A stretch of 15,214 nucleotides of DNA from Willaertia magna. Taxonomy: Eukaryota > Heterolobosea > Eutetramitea > Acrasida > Naegleriidae. The notes beneath the pieces were generated by a model. That model made no database searches, was not told the origin of the DNA, and was given only the letters and a program-made list of their open reading frames with translations. A program made the position numbers and the translations under genes. This document shows, piece after piece, positions 7,993-15,214 of the stretch; position 1 is the stretch's first letter, and every line of letters begins with the position of its first letter. Location of the stretch: the NCBI GenBank assembly GCA_902984215.1, contig CADWAF010000048.1, forward strand, positions 1-15,214, in the 5' to 3' direction.

Positions 7993-10900
7993 ATGCAATC
8001 GTCATCTTCCACCACCAAACAACATCAATCCCTAGCCAACGCCATAAAAGAGAAATTAAAAACCAATGAAGTATTAATCCAAAGACAAGCAATTTACGGA
8101 TTATTAAACGAAATTAAAACTCCACAAATACAACATTCAATGATTGATGATATTGTACATTTATTATTATCTTATATTAAAAATAATAATACTTTACAAA
8201 ATAATCGTACAATTATAACATGTGCAATTGACGTTTTAGTACAAATATGTACAAATTTAGATTTTAAACAATATCCACAAATTAAAGAAATTTCTTGTAA
8301 TTTTATAATTGATGAATTAATTAAATTTTCTTTACAAATTCATCCAACTTTTATTTCATATTTAACAAGAGCAATTTTAGATATTTATTTAACAAAATTT
8401 ATTGTAAAAGAAAATTTTAATCCTTTGGTTTTAATAAATTTAAATTTATCAAAAAATAATTTGCAAAATAATTTAGTAATTTTAATACAAAATAGAAGTG
8501 AATGTTTAATTGAAATTTTAAATCAAATGTCAAATATTTTTATTAAAAGAAATGATTTAAATTTAACAAAATTATTTAAATTTTTTTCACCATTTTTTAC
8601 GCATATTTTTTCTAATAGAAATTTATTAAATGAAAGTGTTACAATAAATTACACAAATAATACACATATCCCTTCAGGTGATGGATTGACAAGTGATTTA
8701 AATAATAATGATAATGTTTACAATAATATAAAAGGAGGAACCATTTTAAAAACAAATATAATGAGTTCAAGTGAAATAAAATTAAAATATTTAATTGAAT
8801 TAAAAAATATAATTTTATTTAAATTTAAAAACAAAGAATTTAAACAAGGTTACAATATTTTAATTTATTTATTACATTTTATTCCAACATTTGAAGTTAA
8901 TTTAAATGTTGATATTGTAACAAGTTGTTTATTACCTTTAAAAATAATTTTTGAAATTATTACAATTATTAAATTTAATTATTTAAATGATTTACAAAAT
9001 TTAAATTATGATTTACAAAATAAAAATTATAAAATTGGAAATATTTATCAACAAATAAGTTTAATGATTGGAATGATATTTAAACACTTATTTTCAATTT
9101 ATTTAGAAATTATTTATTTAGGAATTGATATTAATATTTTTTTAAATTATTTTTTTGAAATTTTTTGTAATGAAAATGAAAATTATTTAATTGAATATAT
9201 TCCATTAATTTGTCACTTTATTGTAAATTCTGAAACACAAGTTGAAATTATAAATTGGCTAAATTTATTACAAAAATTAATTTTTTATTTAATTTTAAAT
9301 TTTAAGCAATATTTTACTTTTTATAAATTTAATAAATTTTATTTAAAAAGTTATAATTTTAAGGATAATGATATAAAAATTAATTTATTTACAAATTTAA
9401 TTTATTGTTTACCAATTTTTTTATATTTAATTTCAAGTAGTAGCTCTTCTGAAGAAATGAAGGAAATTTCTTCTTTGTGTATTCAAAAAATTGAAAAGTT
9501 TATTTCGGAGTCAAATTGGCGGGAAATTAATTATTTAGAAGATGAAGAACAAGAAGCCTTAGAAGAGGATGAACTAGAGGAGGATGAAGAGGAACAGGAG
9601 GAAGATAATAATGAAAATATTGGAGATATTGAAGAAGAAGATTATATTTATAACAAAATGATGGAATTAATTCCACTTTTTGAAAGATACGAAATTGGAA
9701 TGTTATTCCCATCCCATTATCAATTAATTAATAAATTCTTTAAAGAAGAAGTAGAAAACAAACCAAAAGATGAAGAACAAGAAGAAAATAATTTTAACAT
9801 TAAATTAAATGTTAAATATTGCGAAAAATATATTGACTCAATGATTCAATTACTTCCAAAAGAAAGAGAAAATAATAATTCATCTATTAGTTCATCTATT
9901 TATTTATGCTGTATGATCAGTTTATTATTTTTATTATCAAGCGAAAGATTTTCATCTCTTTCTTCCAATACAGAAGATAAAGAAGAAACGATATCTTTTA
10001 GAAAGAAATGCATTTCTTCCATTGATAAATTATGTTCAGAAATTATTACATTAAGAGGAGGAATAATTTTACAACCATTAATCTTTTATGAATTACCAAA
10101 GGAAAAGAATTCTTCTATACAATTATCTTTAATACATTTATTACCAAAATTAGGTACAAAACATTCAGTCTGTGTTACACCAATTGTTAAATTATTAACA
10201 AATTTAATGAATAGTAGTAAAGATTTAGCGCCAATTGCAATTATTTGTTTTACTCAATTATGGAAACAAAATGAAAAATTCTTTACAAAATTAAAGAATA
10301 TTTTATTTAGTTTTTCTAAATATATACAAACTGGAACTAGTGGTGATAATTATAATTTACAAACAATACAAATAACAAATTATAATCATTTAAATAATTT
10401 TGATATTGAAATAAGAATAGCTTTAGCTAAAAGTTGTTTAGAAATATGTAATTTAAAGATTGAAAAGGGAGTTGAATTATTACCTTTATTAACTAGAATG
10501 TTATGTCAAGACAATGATCCATTAGTTTTAAGTTATTCTTTAAAAGCAATGACTATATTATGTAAACATTATATTGTTGATTTCTTTACTATTTGGTATA
10601 AAGTTATTCAACGTAATGTTTTACATCAATCAGAAATTCATACAATTGTTTTAAGAGAAGTTTGTTGTTTCTTTGAATGTTCTGTTGAAGAGATTTCTTA
10701 TGAGAATTTAAGTGAATTACAAAGAAAATCAAAAGAAGAAGAAGAATATAATTTATTTGTTGATTATGATTCTGTTCATAAACATCAAGTAAGGGAAGTT
10801 ATTGAAATTTTATTAGAGAATACTAATCATAAAGATGAAACTGTAAGAAAGGCTTGTTTTGAAACATTAGGCAAATATCCATTACATACTTTATTGTATG

Positions 10901-13578
10901 CAATGAAATCGGAAGAAGAAAGTGACGAAGAAGAAGAGGCATCGGAAAAGAAAGCTATCGGAGCAGATGTTTTAGAACAACGAGAAGAAAATATTTTCGC
11001 AAAGCAAGAAATTAGAAGAGGATGGTTATTAAACCTATGTAGTATCTTAATTGAAAGAATTTCAAAAGAGAAGAGCCAATCCGTATTGGATGCCATGTCC
11101 CCAATGATACAAAAGATCTTAAAGGCTGAATTAAGAAAACCAAAGAACATTTCATTGATTGCCTCAAAAGATAAAAAAGCAAGTTCTGAATCAATAGGAA
11201 CCATCTCCTTCGAAAAGTTTGATTTACTATCGGAATTTATAGTAAAACAATATGAAAGTAAGAAGAATGTACAAGTTACGGCTAATGCTGTCTTATGGCA
11301 AGGTAATTTAACGAAAGTAAAATCACCAATCCCTGAAGTAGAGGCTTTTAAAAGATTATTAAATGATTTATCAACAGATATCGTTACTGGTAACAGTCCA
11401 GAAGATTATTATTTACAATTTATTATATCACAAGGATTTTTCACATTTGCTGACGATTATTATTATTGTGCTGTTGAAAGTTTTAAACAAGCATTTCGTT
11501 CTAATAATGAAGTGTCACAATCACAAACAACACAATTACGTGAATCACAAACACACTTTGATGATGCGTTCGAAGTTGTTTTTAATAATTTAAAGAATTG
11601 TATTGAACAATCAACTGTACCTTCAGCAACAAGTAACTATATTTTAACAATGGCTGGATTATGTTTATCTTTACCAATTAATGCACATCATCACGTTATT
11701 CGTATTATTGATTTAATTAAACAAAAACTATTAAATAACACAACAAATGAATCACAACAAGAAAATATTAGATTTGCTTGTAATATGGTTTTAGCAAGTG
11801 CTTCATTTGAATTACATATCTTTTCACAGTTGAAAGATATTTGTTTTATTTTATTAAATCAATTAAATGATTTAATAAGTGATCAACAAACCAATTTAGA
11901 TATTTCTTCTGCTTCAAGTGCTATTGCTTTGGGTGTAATTGTAAAGAATTTATGTCTTTCAAGTTTAGAGAATAATTATGAAGAAGGTAAACAATTAGTT
12001 AAATTAATTGCAAATTATTTATATTGTATTTGTTTTAAAACTAATGATTTATTATTTACAACAATAGATTACAATAATGAAAATAATAATGAATATAATA
12101 ATGACGAAAATAATACTTTAAATTTATCATTACAAAAAGTATGTTTACATTTTCTTTGTAAAGATGCACAAAGTACAACAAGTTCATCCAATAGTATTTC
12201 GACATTATCAACATTATGTGAAATGTCAAACTTTTTAGCTTTAAATTTTAAAATTCAATTTGAAATTTCAAATTTATTTCCAAAATTAATTGGAATATTT
12301 CCACCAAGTAGAACATGTCTATTTATAGATGATTTAATTAAAATGACATTTAAGAATTTAAATGAAGATATTTTATTTAATTTAATTTCAAAATGTTTAG
12401 ATTGTGAAGTTAAAAGTAATTTATTTAATGTAATGAAGTATTTAGAAAATTATTCTTTACAATTTATTGAATTAAATATTACAAAAAGAATTAAAAGAAA
12501 TTATCTTTTTGAATTACAATTTAAAGAAAATATTAATTTAAATGAGAAAGATGAATATAATGTAAAGATAAATGTTAAAATTAATTATTCAATTTTAAAA
12601 ATGATTGAAAAATTAGCAAATTGTTTTATTAAAAATAATTTTACTAATCATTCTTTATTGCATTATCAATCATTAGATTATTATTTAAATAATTTAAATA
12701 TAGATAATAACAATTTAAATAATAATTTAAATATTCATGAAATTTTAACAAATTTAATTTTACGTTTAAATGTTTCAAAATTAAATAATGATTTATCTAC
12801 ATTAAAATTAGTTAGACAATTGGCAGTAAAGGGTATTTTATCCTTCTTTGGAAATAATATTGTAAAGGAAAAGGAAGAAGAATTAAATAATGTAATTTCA
12901 AGTTTATTATCACAAATGATTTCTGAAATTTTAAATAATTTACAAAATAATTTACAAAATGTAAAAAAGAAATTTATTCAAGATAGTATTGATATGTTAT
13001 CTTTTATAATTAATGATTTAGAAACTGTTTATTTTAATTACTCATTATTACAAAAATCATCACAAACTAATTTAACACCATTACAATCATTACAAAATCT
13101 ATATAGAGCATTATTCTTTTTATCAAATTTATCTTTATTATTAGGTGCTAATGATATTTATGCAATTTACAATGCTCATGATTCTATTTTTATTAATAAT
13201 AATTTAAATAATAATAATATTGAAATTAATACAACACATAAATTAAAATTTTTAATATATGGATTAATAATTTCATTTAAAAATAATCAATTAGATAATT
13301 CTACAGAACAAAGTTTAATGTCAAGAATGTATTCTTTATTGACTAATTATTTAATGTATTCAACTAATCATTCATCTAATAGTAGCAATAAGAAGAAGAA
13401 TGTTGGAAGTGGGGTTACAGGCTTATCTTATAGAAAAGTAGTGTTAGAGAAATTATTGTTTGAATTTACAATTCCATTTATTTTACAAATTAAAAAATTA
13501 AGAGAAGACCAACACGTTTCATTTAATCAAATTGGATCATTGTTGGAATATCACGCAATGAAAATGATTGGAAAATAA
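7993..13578 (+). CDS. FOCAD: Focadhesin (FOCAD/RST1) homologue
   Basis: 1861 residues in one exon, close to human focadhesin (about 1800). The whole chain looks like helical HEAT/ARM-type repeats. The best family match I can see by eye is the central DUF3730-like region. About 690-775 has a Leu-Gln-Pro-Leu start, a Leu-Pro-Lys-Leu-Gly helix and a Leu-Trp-Lys-Gln segment, and about 942-970 has a Lys-Asp-x-x-Val repeat turn. Both match human focadhesin in order. An acidic stretch at about 973-984 stands where focadhesin also has one, followed by a Phe-Ile-x-x-x-Tyr-Glu segment. A second, lineage-specific acidic insert lies at about 516-551, and Asn-rich inserts occur near 225-245, 1357-1376 and 1737-1744. 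Focadhesin, and RST1 in plants, supports the Ski complex and cytoplasmic exosome in mRNA surveillance. That role here is by homology. The A-rich leader before 7993 suits a start. The last 185 codons are duplicated downstream. Confidence 0.88.
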   Translation: MQSSSSTTKQHQSLANAIKEKLKTNEVLIQRQAIYGLLNEIKTPQIQHSMIDDIVHLLLSYIKNNNTLQNNRTIITCAIDVLVQICTNLDFKQYPQIKEISCNFIIDELIKFSLQIHPTFISYLTRAILDIYLTKFIVKENFNPLVLINLNLSKNNLQNNLVILIQNRSECLIEILNQMSNIFIKRNDLNLTKLFKFFSPFFTHIFSNRNLLNESVTINYTNNTHIPSGDGLTSDLNNNDNVYNNIKGGTILKTNIMSSSEIKLKYLIELKNIILFKFKNKEFKQGYNILIYLLHFIPTFEVNLNVDIVTSCLLPLKIIFEIITIIKFNYLNDLQNLNYDLQNKNYKIGNIYQQISLMIGMIFKHLFSIYLEIIYLGIDINIFLNYFFEIFCNENENYLIEYIPLICHFIVNSETQVEIINWLNLLQKLIFYLILNFKQYFTFYKFNKFYLKSYNFKDNDIKINLFTNLIYCLPIFLYLISSSSSSEEMKEISSLCIQKIEKFISESNWREINYLEDEEQEALEEDELEEDEEEQEEDNNENIGDIEEEDYIYNKMMELIPLFERYEIGMLFPSHYQLINKFFKEEVENKPKDEEQEENNFNIKLNVKYCEKYIDSMIQLLPKERENNNSSISSSIYLCCMISLLFLLSSERFSSLSSNTEDKEETISFRKKCISSIDKLCSEIITLRGGIILQPLIFYELPKEKNSSIQLSLIHLLPKLGTKHSVCVTPIVKLLTNLMNSSKDLAPIAIICFTQLWKQNEKFFTKLKNILFSFSKYIQTGTSGDNYNLQTIQITNYNHLNNFDIEIRIALAKSCLEICNLKIEKGVELLPLLTRMLCQDNDPLVLSYSLKAMTILCKHYIVDFFTIWYKVIQRNVLHQSEIHTIVLREVCCFFECSVEEISYENLSELQRKSKEEEEYNLFVDYDSVHKHQVREVIEILLENTNHKDETVRKACFETLGKYPLHTLLYAMKSEEESDEEEEASEKKAIGADVLEQREENIFAKQEIRRGWLLNLCSILIERISKEKSQSVLDAMSPMIQKILKAELRKPKNISLIASKDKKASSESIGTISFEKFDLLSEFIVKQYESKKNVQVTANAVLWQGNLTKVKSPIPEVEAFKRLLNDLSTDIVTGNSPEDYYLQFIISQGFFTFADDYYYCAVESFKQAFRSNNEVSQSQTTQLRESQTHFDDAFEVVFNNLKNCIEQSTVPSATSNYILTMAGLCLSLPINAHHHVIRIIDLIKQKLLNNTTNESQQENIRFACNMVLASASFELHIFSQLKDICFILLNQLNDLISDQQTNLDISSASSAIALGVIVKNLCLSSLENNYEEGKQLVKLIANYLYCICFKTNDLLFTTIDYNNENNNEYNNDENNTLNLSLQKVCLHFLCKDAQSTTSSSNSISTLSTLCEMSNFLALNFKIQFEISNLFPKLIGIFPPSRTCLFIDDLIKMTFKNLNEDILFNLISKCLDCEVKSNLFNVMKYLENYSLQFIELNITKRIKRNYLFELQFKENINLNEKDEYNVKINVKINYSILKMIEKLANCFIKNNFTNHSLLHYQSLDYYLNNLNIDNNNLNNNLNIHEILTNLILRLNVSKLNNDLSTLKLVRQLAVKGILSFFGNNIVKEKEEELNNVISSLLSQMISEILNNLQNNLQNVKKKFIQDSIDMLSFIINDLETVYFNYSLLQKSSQTNLTPLQSLQNLYRALFFLSNLSLLLGANDIYAIYNAHDSIFINNNLNNNNIEINTTHKLKFLIYGLIISFKNNQLDNSTEQSLMSRMYSLLTNYLMYSTNHSSNSSNKKKNVGSGVTGLSYRKVVLEKLLFEFTIPFILQIKKLREDQHVSFNQIGSLLEYHAMKMIGK

Positions 13579-13615
13579 AGATGATTTTATATATTTTGAT
13601 TTATTATTTTGTTTT

Positions 13616-13630
13616 AATAAATAAATAAAT
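13616..13630 (+). terminator. FOCAD polyadenylation signals (overlapping AATAAA)
   Basis: Overlapping AATAAA units begin 38 bp after the FOCAD stop. A T-rich stretch follows at 13640-13659. The same AATAAATAAATAAA arrangement recurs in the downstream copy near 14369, consistent with the shared origin of both 3' flanks. Confidence 0.55.
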
Positions 13631-13675
13631 TTTATATATTTAATAAATTTATTTTTTTTGGATTGCACATCCAAA

Positions 13676-13688
13676 CCTGACAGCGGGC
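13676..13688 (+). pseudogene. tRNA-Phe 3' relic
   Basis: These 13 nt match the end of the intact tRNA-Phe (14815-14827) with one change (G to A), and the TTTTT terminator (13694-13698) and downstream DNA match too. The 5' part, anticodon, both internal promoter boxes and most of the T arm are gone, so it cannot be transcribed as a tRNA. The 8-mer TGCACATC occurs just before it (13664-13671) and again after it (13705-13712, in the insert), and 7-bp inverted repeats (13670-13676 and 13713-13719) flank it, which suggests repair-associated filler at a deletion. Confidence 0.8.
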
Positions 13689-13728
13689 CAATATTTTTAA
13701 CAAATGCACATCGTTTGGAAATAAAACT

Positions 13729-13740
13729 TTATAATTCTTG
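13729..13740 (-). pseudogene. UBA5 3' relic (last three codons and stop)
   Basis: On the - strand this reads Gln-Glu-Leu-stop, identical to the end of the UBA5 gene at 14871-14860, and the flanking AAATAAAACTT is also shared. It marks the right boundary of the duplicated unit. Base 13741 then switches abruptly to internal FOCAD sequence. Confidence 0.75.
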
Positions 13741-13741
13741 A

Positions 13742-14296
13742 GAAACTGTTTATTTTAATTACTCCATATTACAAAAATCATCACAAACTAATTTAACACC
13801 ATTACAATCATTACAAAATCTATATAGAGCATTATTCTTTTTATCAAATTTATCTTTATTATTAGGTTCTAATGATATTTATGCAATTTACAATGCTCAT
13901 GATTCTATTTTTATTAATAATTTAAATAATAATTATATTGAAATTAATACAACACATAAATTAAAATTTTTAATATATGGATTAATAATTTCATTTAAAA
14001 ATAATCAATTAGATAATTCTACAGAACAAAGTTTAATGTCAAGAATGTATTCTTTATTGACTAATTATTTAATGTATTCAACTAATCATTCATCTAATAG
14101 TAGCAATAAGAAGAAGAATGTTGGAAGTGGGGTTACAGGTTTATCTTATAGAAAAGTAGTGTTGGAGAAATTATTGTTTGAATTTACAATTCCATTTATT
14201 TTACAAATTAAAAAATTAAGAGAAGACCAGCACGTTTCATTTAATCAAATTGGATCATTATTGGAATATCATGCAATGAAAATGATTGGAAAATAA
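13742..14296 (+). pseudogene. Headless FOCAD C-terminal fragment (184 codons), with an 86-codon ATG-started frame
   Basis: This is the duplicated 3' end of FOCAD. The frame is open from 13742, directly after a TGA at 13739-13741, to the TAA at 14294-14296. The first ATG is at 14036, so only 86 residues can be made from a normal start. Against FOCAD residues 1677-1861 it has Leu to Ile, Ala to Ser, Asn to Tyr and one lost Asn, all upstream of that ATG. From the ATG onwards the 86 residues are identical, and all five base differences are synonymous. It has no promoter of its own that I can see, though read-through from FOCAD is possible. It is most simply a truncated pseudogene. A short expressed FOCAD C-terminal protein is the alternative. 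Confidence 0.8.
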
Positions 14297-14755
14297 AGAA
14301 TAAAATATAAATAATAATATAATAATATAAATCATTATATTTTTTGATTTATTTTGTGAAGCATTTTAATAAATAAATAAATAAAATTTTATTTTCAATA
14401 AATTTATTTTTTTTGCGCTTACACAAAAACTGGAAAAGAAGTATTCTTAGTAAAGAAGCCAATTTGAACAAAGCAATCTAAGGACCTAGCTTGCAAACTA
14501 TTCAACACAATAAATTTTGTTCAACTATCATTATTAGTAAACAGGAACATAAATTATTTTTTTTATTTTCAATAAAAATTATTTTATAACCTTTAATTAA
14601 ATTATTATTTTTAGTTAGATACTTGTATAAATTATAAAATATTTAAAATAAAAGTATTTTTAAAAAATTCTTTATTAATTTATTTTGTATAAAAATCTAT
14701 CATTCTATAATTTAACAATTTATTATTTAGTATTTAGTTTACACCAGAAGTGCAT
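14297..14755 (+). other. Intergenic region between FOCAD fragment and tRNA-Phe
   Basis: 459 bp, mostly extremely AT-rich, with AATAAA-type repeats near 14369-14385. A less AT-rich island covers about 14415-14540. On the - strand part of it reads as a 33-codon frame without ATG, which looks protein-like but matches nothing I know. On the + strand the island is broken by stops. The equivalent of this island is missing from the left duplicate. I see no further tRNA, transposon end or complete gene. Confidence 0.45.
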
Positions 14756-14828
14756 GCCCGCTTAGCTCAGTTGGTAGAGCGTGAGACTGAAGATCTTAAG
14801 GTCGCTAGTTCGATCCTGGCAGCGGGCA
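14756..14828 (+). tRNA. tRNA-Phe (anticodon GAA)
   Basis: 73 nt folding into a full cloverleaf. The acceptor stem pairs GCCCGCT with AGCGGGC and is followed by discriminator A. The D arm begins GCTC and closes with GAGC. The anticodon stem is TGAGA/TCTTA (one G-T pair) around loop CTGAAGA, with GAA at 34-36. The T stem is GCTAG/CTGGC with loop TTCGATC. There is no intron and no encoded CCA, as expected for a nuclear eukaryotic gene. It decodes TTT and TTC, and Phe is a common residue in the genes here. It converges on UBA5, whose stop is 31 bp away. Confidence 0.96.
14763..14816 (+). promoter_or_regulatory. Internal RNA polymerase III promoter (A box and B box)
   Basis: The A box TAGCTCAGTTGG is at 14763-14774 and the B box AGTTCGATCC at 14807-14816. 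Both match the TFIIIC-binding consensus; the B box has A instead of the first G. Confidence 0.85.
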
Positions 14829-14832
14829 AATA

Positions 14833-14837
14833 TTTTT
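14833..14837 (+). terminator. RNA polymerase III terminator (TTTTT)
   Basis: A run of five T starts four bases after the discriminator base of tRNA-Phe, as usual for pol III genes. The same run is kept in the relic copy at 13694-13698. Confidence 0.8.
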
Positions 14838-14859
14838 AACAAATTTGGGAAATAAAACT

Positions 14860-15214
14860 TTATAATTCTTGTAATTGTTTCATTAATTCTTCTAAATCTT
14901 GACTATGATCTACATTTACTAATTCGTGATCATGAACCTTCTTATTCTCTTTTTCATATTGATATTCAACACCATGTGATAAATGTGAATGTTTCTTTTC
15001 ATCTTCTACATAATCCTTTTCATCAACAATAGTTTCAATTCCCCATTCATTTTCTTGATGTTCAATCTTTTCTTCATGTTTCTCTTCTTCTTCATCTTCT
15101 AAGCTTAAATCAAATTCATTCTTTTCAATTAATAATTTAACTTCTTCTTGTCTCTTTACACAACATTGATTAGTACATGTTGGATTAGGTCTAACTTTCA
15201 TTGTTGGGAAATAA
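14860..15214 (-). CDS. UBA5: UFM1-activating enzyme UBA5, C-terminal part (5' end outside window)
   Basis: The frame is open from the right edge to the TAA at 14862-14860, giving 117 residues. The ATG at 15201 is internal, since it is preceded by in-frame Phe-Pro-Thr as in UBA5 proteins. UBA5 is the E1 that activates UFM1 and passes it to UFC1. Visible features are Pro-Asn-Pro-x-Cys followed by Cys at C-x4-C spacing, the second half of the UBA5 zinc site (fragment residues 13 and 18). An acidic linker follows, then Glu-Trp-Gly-Ile-Glu at 56-60, the UFM1/Atg8-interacting motif. The end, Leu-Glu-Glu-Leu-Met at 107-111, resembles the UFC1-binding tail. The spacer between these is His- and Glu-rich. 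The adenylation domain and catalytic Cys are off the window. The last three codons are duplicated at 13729-13740. Confidence 0.92.
   Translation of the reverse strand, partial: YFPTMKVRPNPTCTNQCCVKRQEEVKLLIEKNEFDLSLEDEEEEKHEEKIEHQENEWGIETIVDEKDYVEDEKKHSHLSHGVEYQYEKENKKVHDHELVNVDHSQDLEELMKQLQEL

Larger units (their letters stand above)
13020..13740 (+). repeat. Tandem duplication, left copy
   Basis: This unit runs from FOCAD codon 1677 to the last three codons of a UBA5 copy. It matches 13741-14871 in order: FOCAD 3' end, AT-rich 3' flank, tRNA 3' end, TTTTT terminator and UBA5 tail. Compared with the right copy it lacks about 400 bp (equivalent to roughly 14416-14814), including most of the tRNA gene, and has an 8-nt insert after the terminator. 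The next unit begins directly at 13741. Confidence 0.9.
13741..14871 (+). repeat. Tandem duplication, right copy
   Basis: It starts inside FOCAD sequence (equivalent to 13020) and runs through the FOCAD stop, its 3' flank, an intact tRNA-Phe and into the last codons of UBA5. The FOCAD part differs from the left copy by nine substitutions and one 3-nt indel in about 558 bp. The 3' flank differs more, with several AT-rich indels. The junction at 13740/13741 shows no clear microhomology. Confidence 0.9.

Noticed and set aside
10827..11204. 125-codon frame on the - strand inside FOCAD
   Set aside because: It lies opposite a conserved part of FOCAD and is the antisense of Glu- and Lys-rich codons.
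11363..11593. 76-codon + frame inside FOCAD in another phase
   Set aside because: It is out of phase with the continuous 1861-codon frame and biased in composition as expected for a shifted reading.
13616..13660. AATAAATAAATAAA tract as a microsatellite or telomere-like repeat
   Set aside because: It is short and positioned as a polyadenylation region, and the same tract follows the second FOCAD copy.
1..15214. CRISPR array, insertion sequence or bacterial operon
   Set aside because: There are no spaced direct repeats, transposase or terminal inverted repeats, and introns and gene content are eukaryotic.

Overview
The window is nuclear DNA from a very AT-rich, gene-dense eukaryote, most likely a unicellular protist. 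The evidence is GT-AG introns in one gene, AATAAA signals after genes, a eukaryotic tRNA-Phe with internal A and B boxes, and homologues of eukaryote-only proteins (SNM1A, focadhesin, UBA5). Leucine is nearly always TTA and every gene that ends in the window uses TAA. Only one gene shows introns (52 and 113 bp) and gaps are about 60-460 bp. A heterolobosean or a dictyostelid-like amoeba would fit, but the sequence alone does not settle the lineage.

Layout. Left edge to 1636 (+): the 3' part of a large AT-rich gene of unknown function. 1757-3745 (+): a lysine/leucine-rich, probably secreted or ER-targeted protein. 3746-4082: an intergenic stretch with more balanced base composition and a possible broken small reading frame. 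4083-5390 (+): a protein that looks like a degenerate superfamily-2 helicase, with base use unlike its neighbours. It converges, across 61 bp, on a three-exon gene at 7680-5452 (-) for an SNM1A/PSO2-type DNA crosslink-repair nuclease. This carries its catalytic domain at the N terminus and a disordered tail with PCNA- and SUMO-binding-like motifs. A 312-bp divergent promoter with an E2F-like site separates it from 7993-13578 (+), a full-length focadhesin (FOCAD/RST1) homologue of 1861 aa.

The right end holds the clearest structural surprise: a tandem duplication. The last 185 codons of FOCAD, the downstream intergenic DNA, a tRNA-Phe gene and the last three codons of the oppositely oriented UBA5 gene were copied side by side. 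The left copy keeps the whole FOCAD gene but has lost most of its tRNA, of which a 13-nt 3' relic remains. The right copy keeps a headless FOCAD fragment, the intact tRNA-Phe (14756-14828) and the intact UBA5 end (14860 to the right edge, -). The fragment has an 86-codon ATG-started frame that encodes exactly the FOCAD C terminus; all five base differences there are synonymous.

The genes do not form an operon. By homology they are housekeeping functions: interstrand crosslink repair (SNM1A), stabilising the Ski/exosome mRNA surveillance machinery (FOCAD), UFM1 activation (UBA5) and phenylalanine decoding. The two leftmost proteins and the helicase-like protein are the unexplained content.
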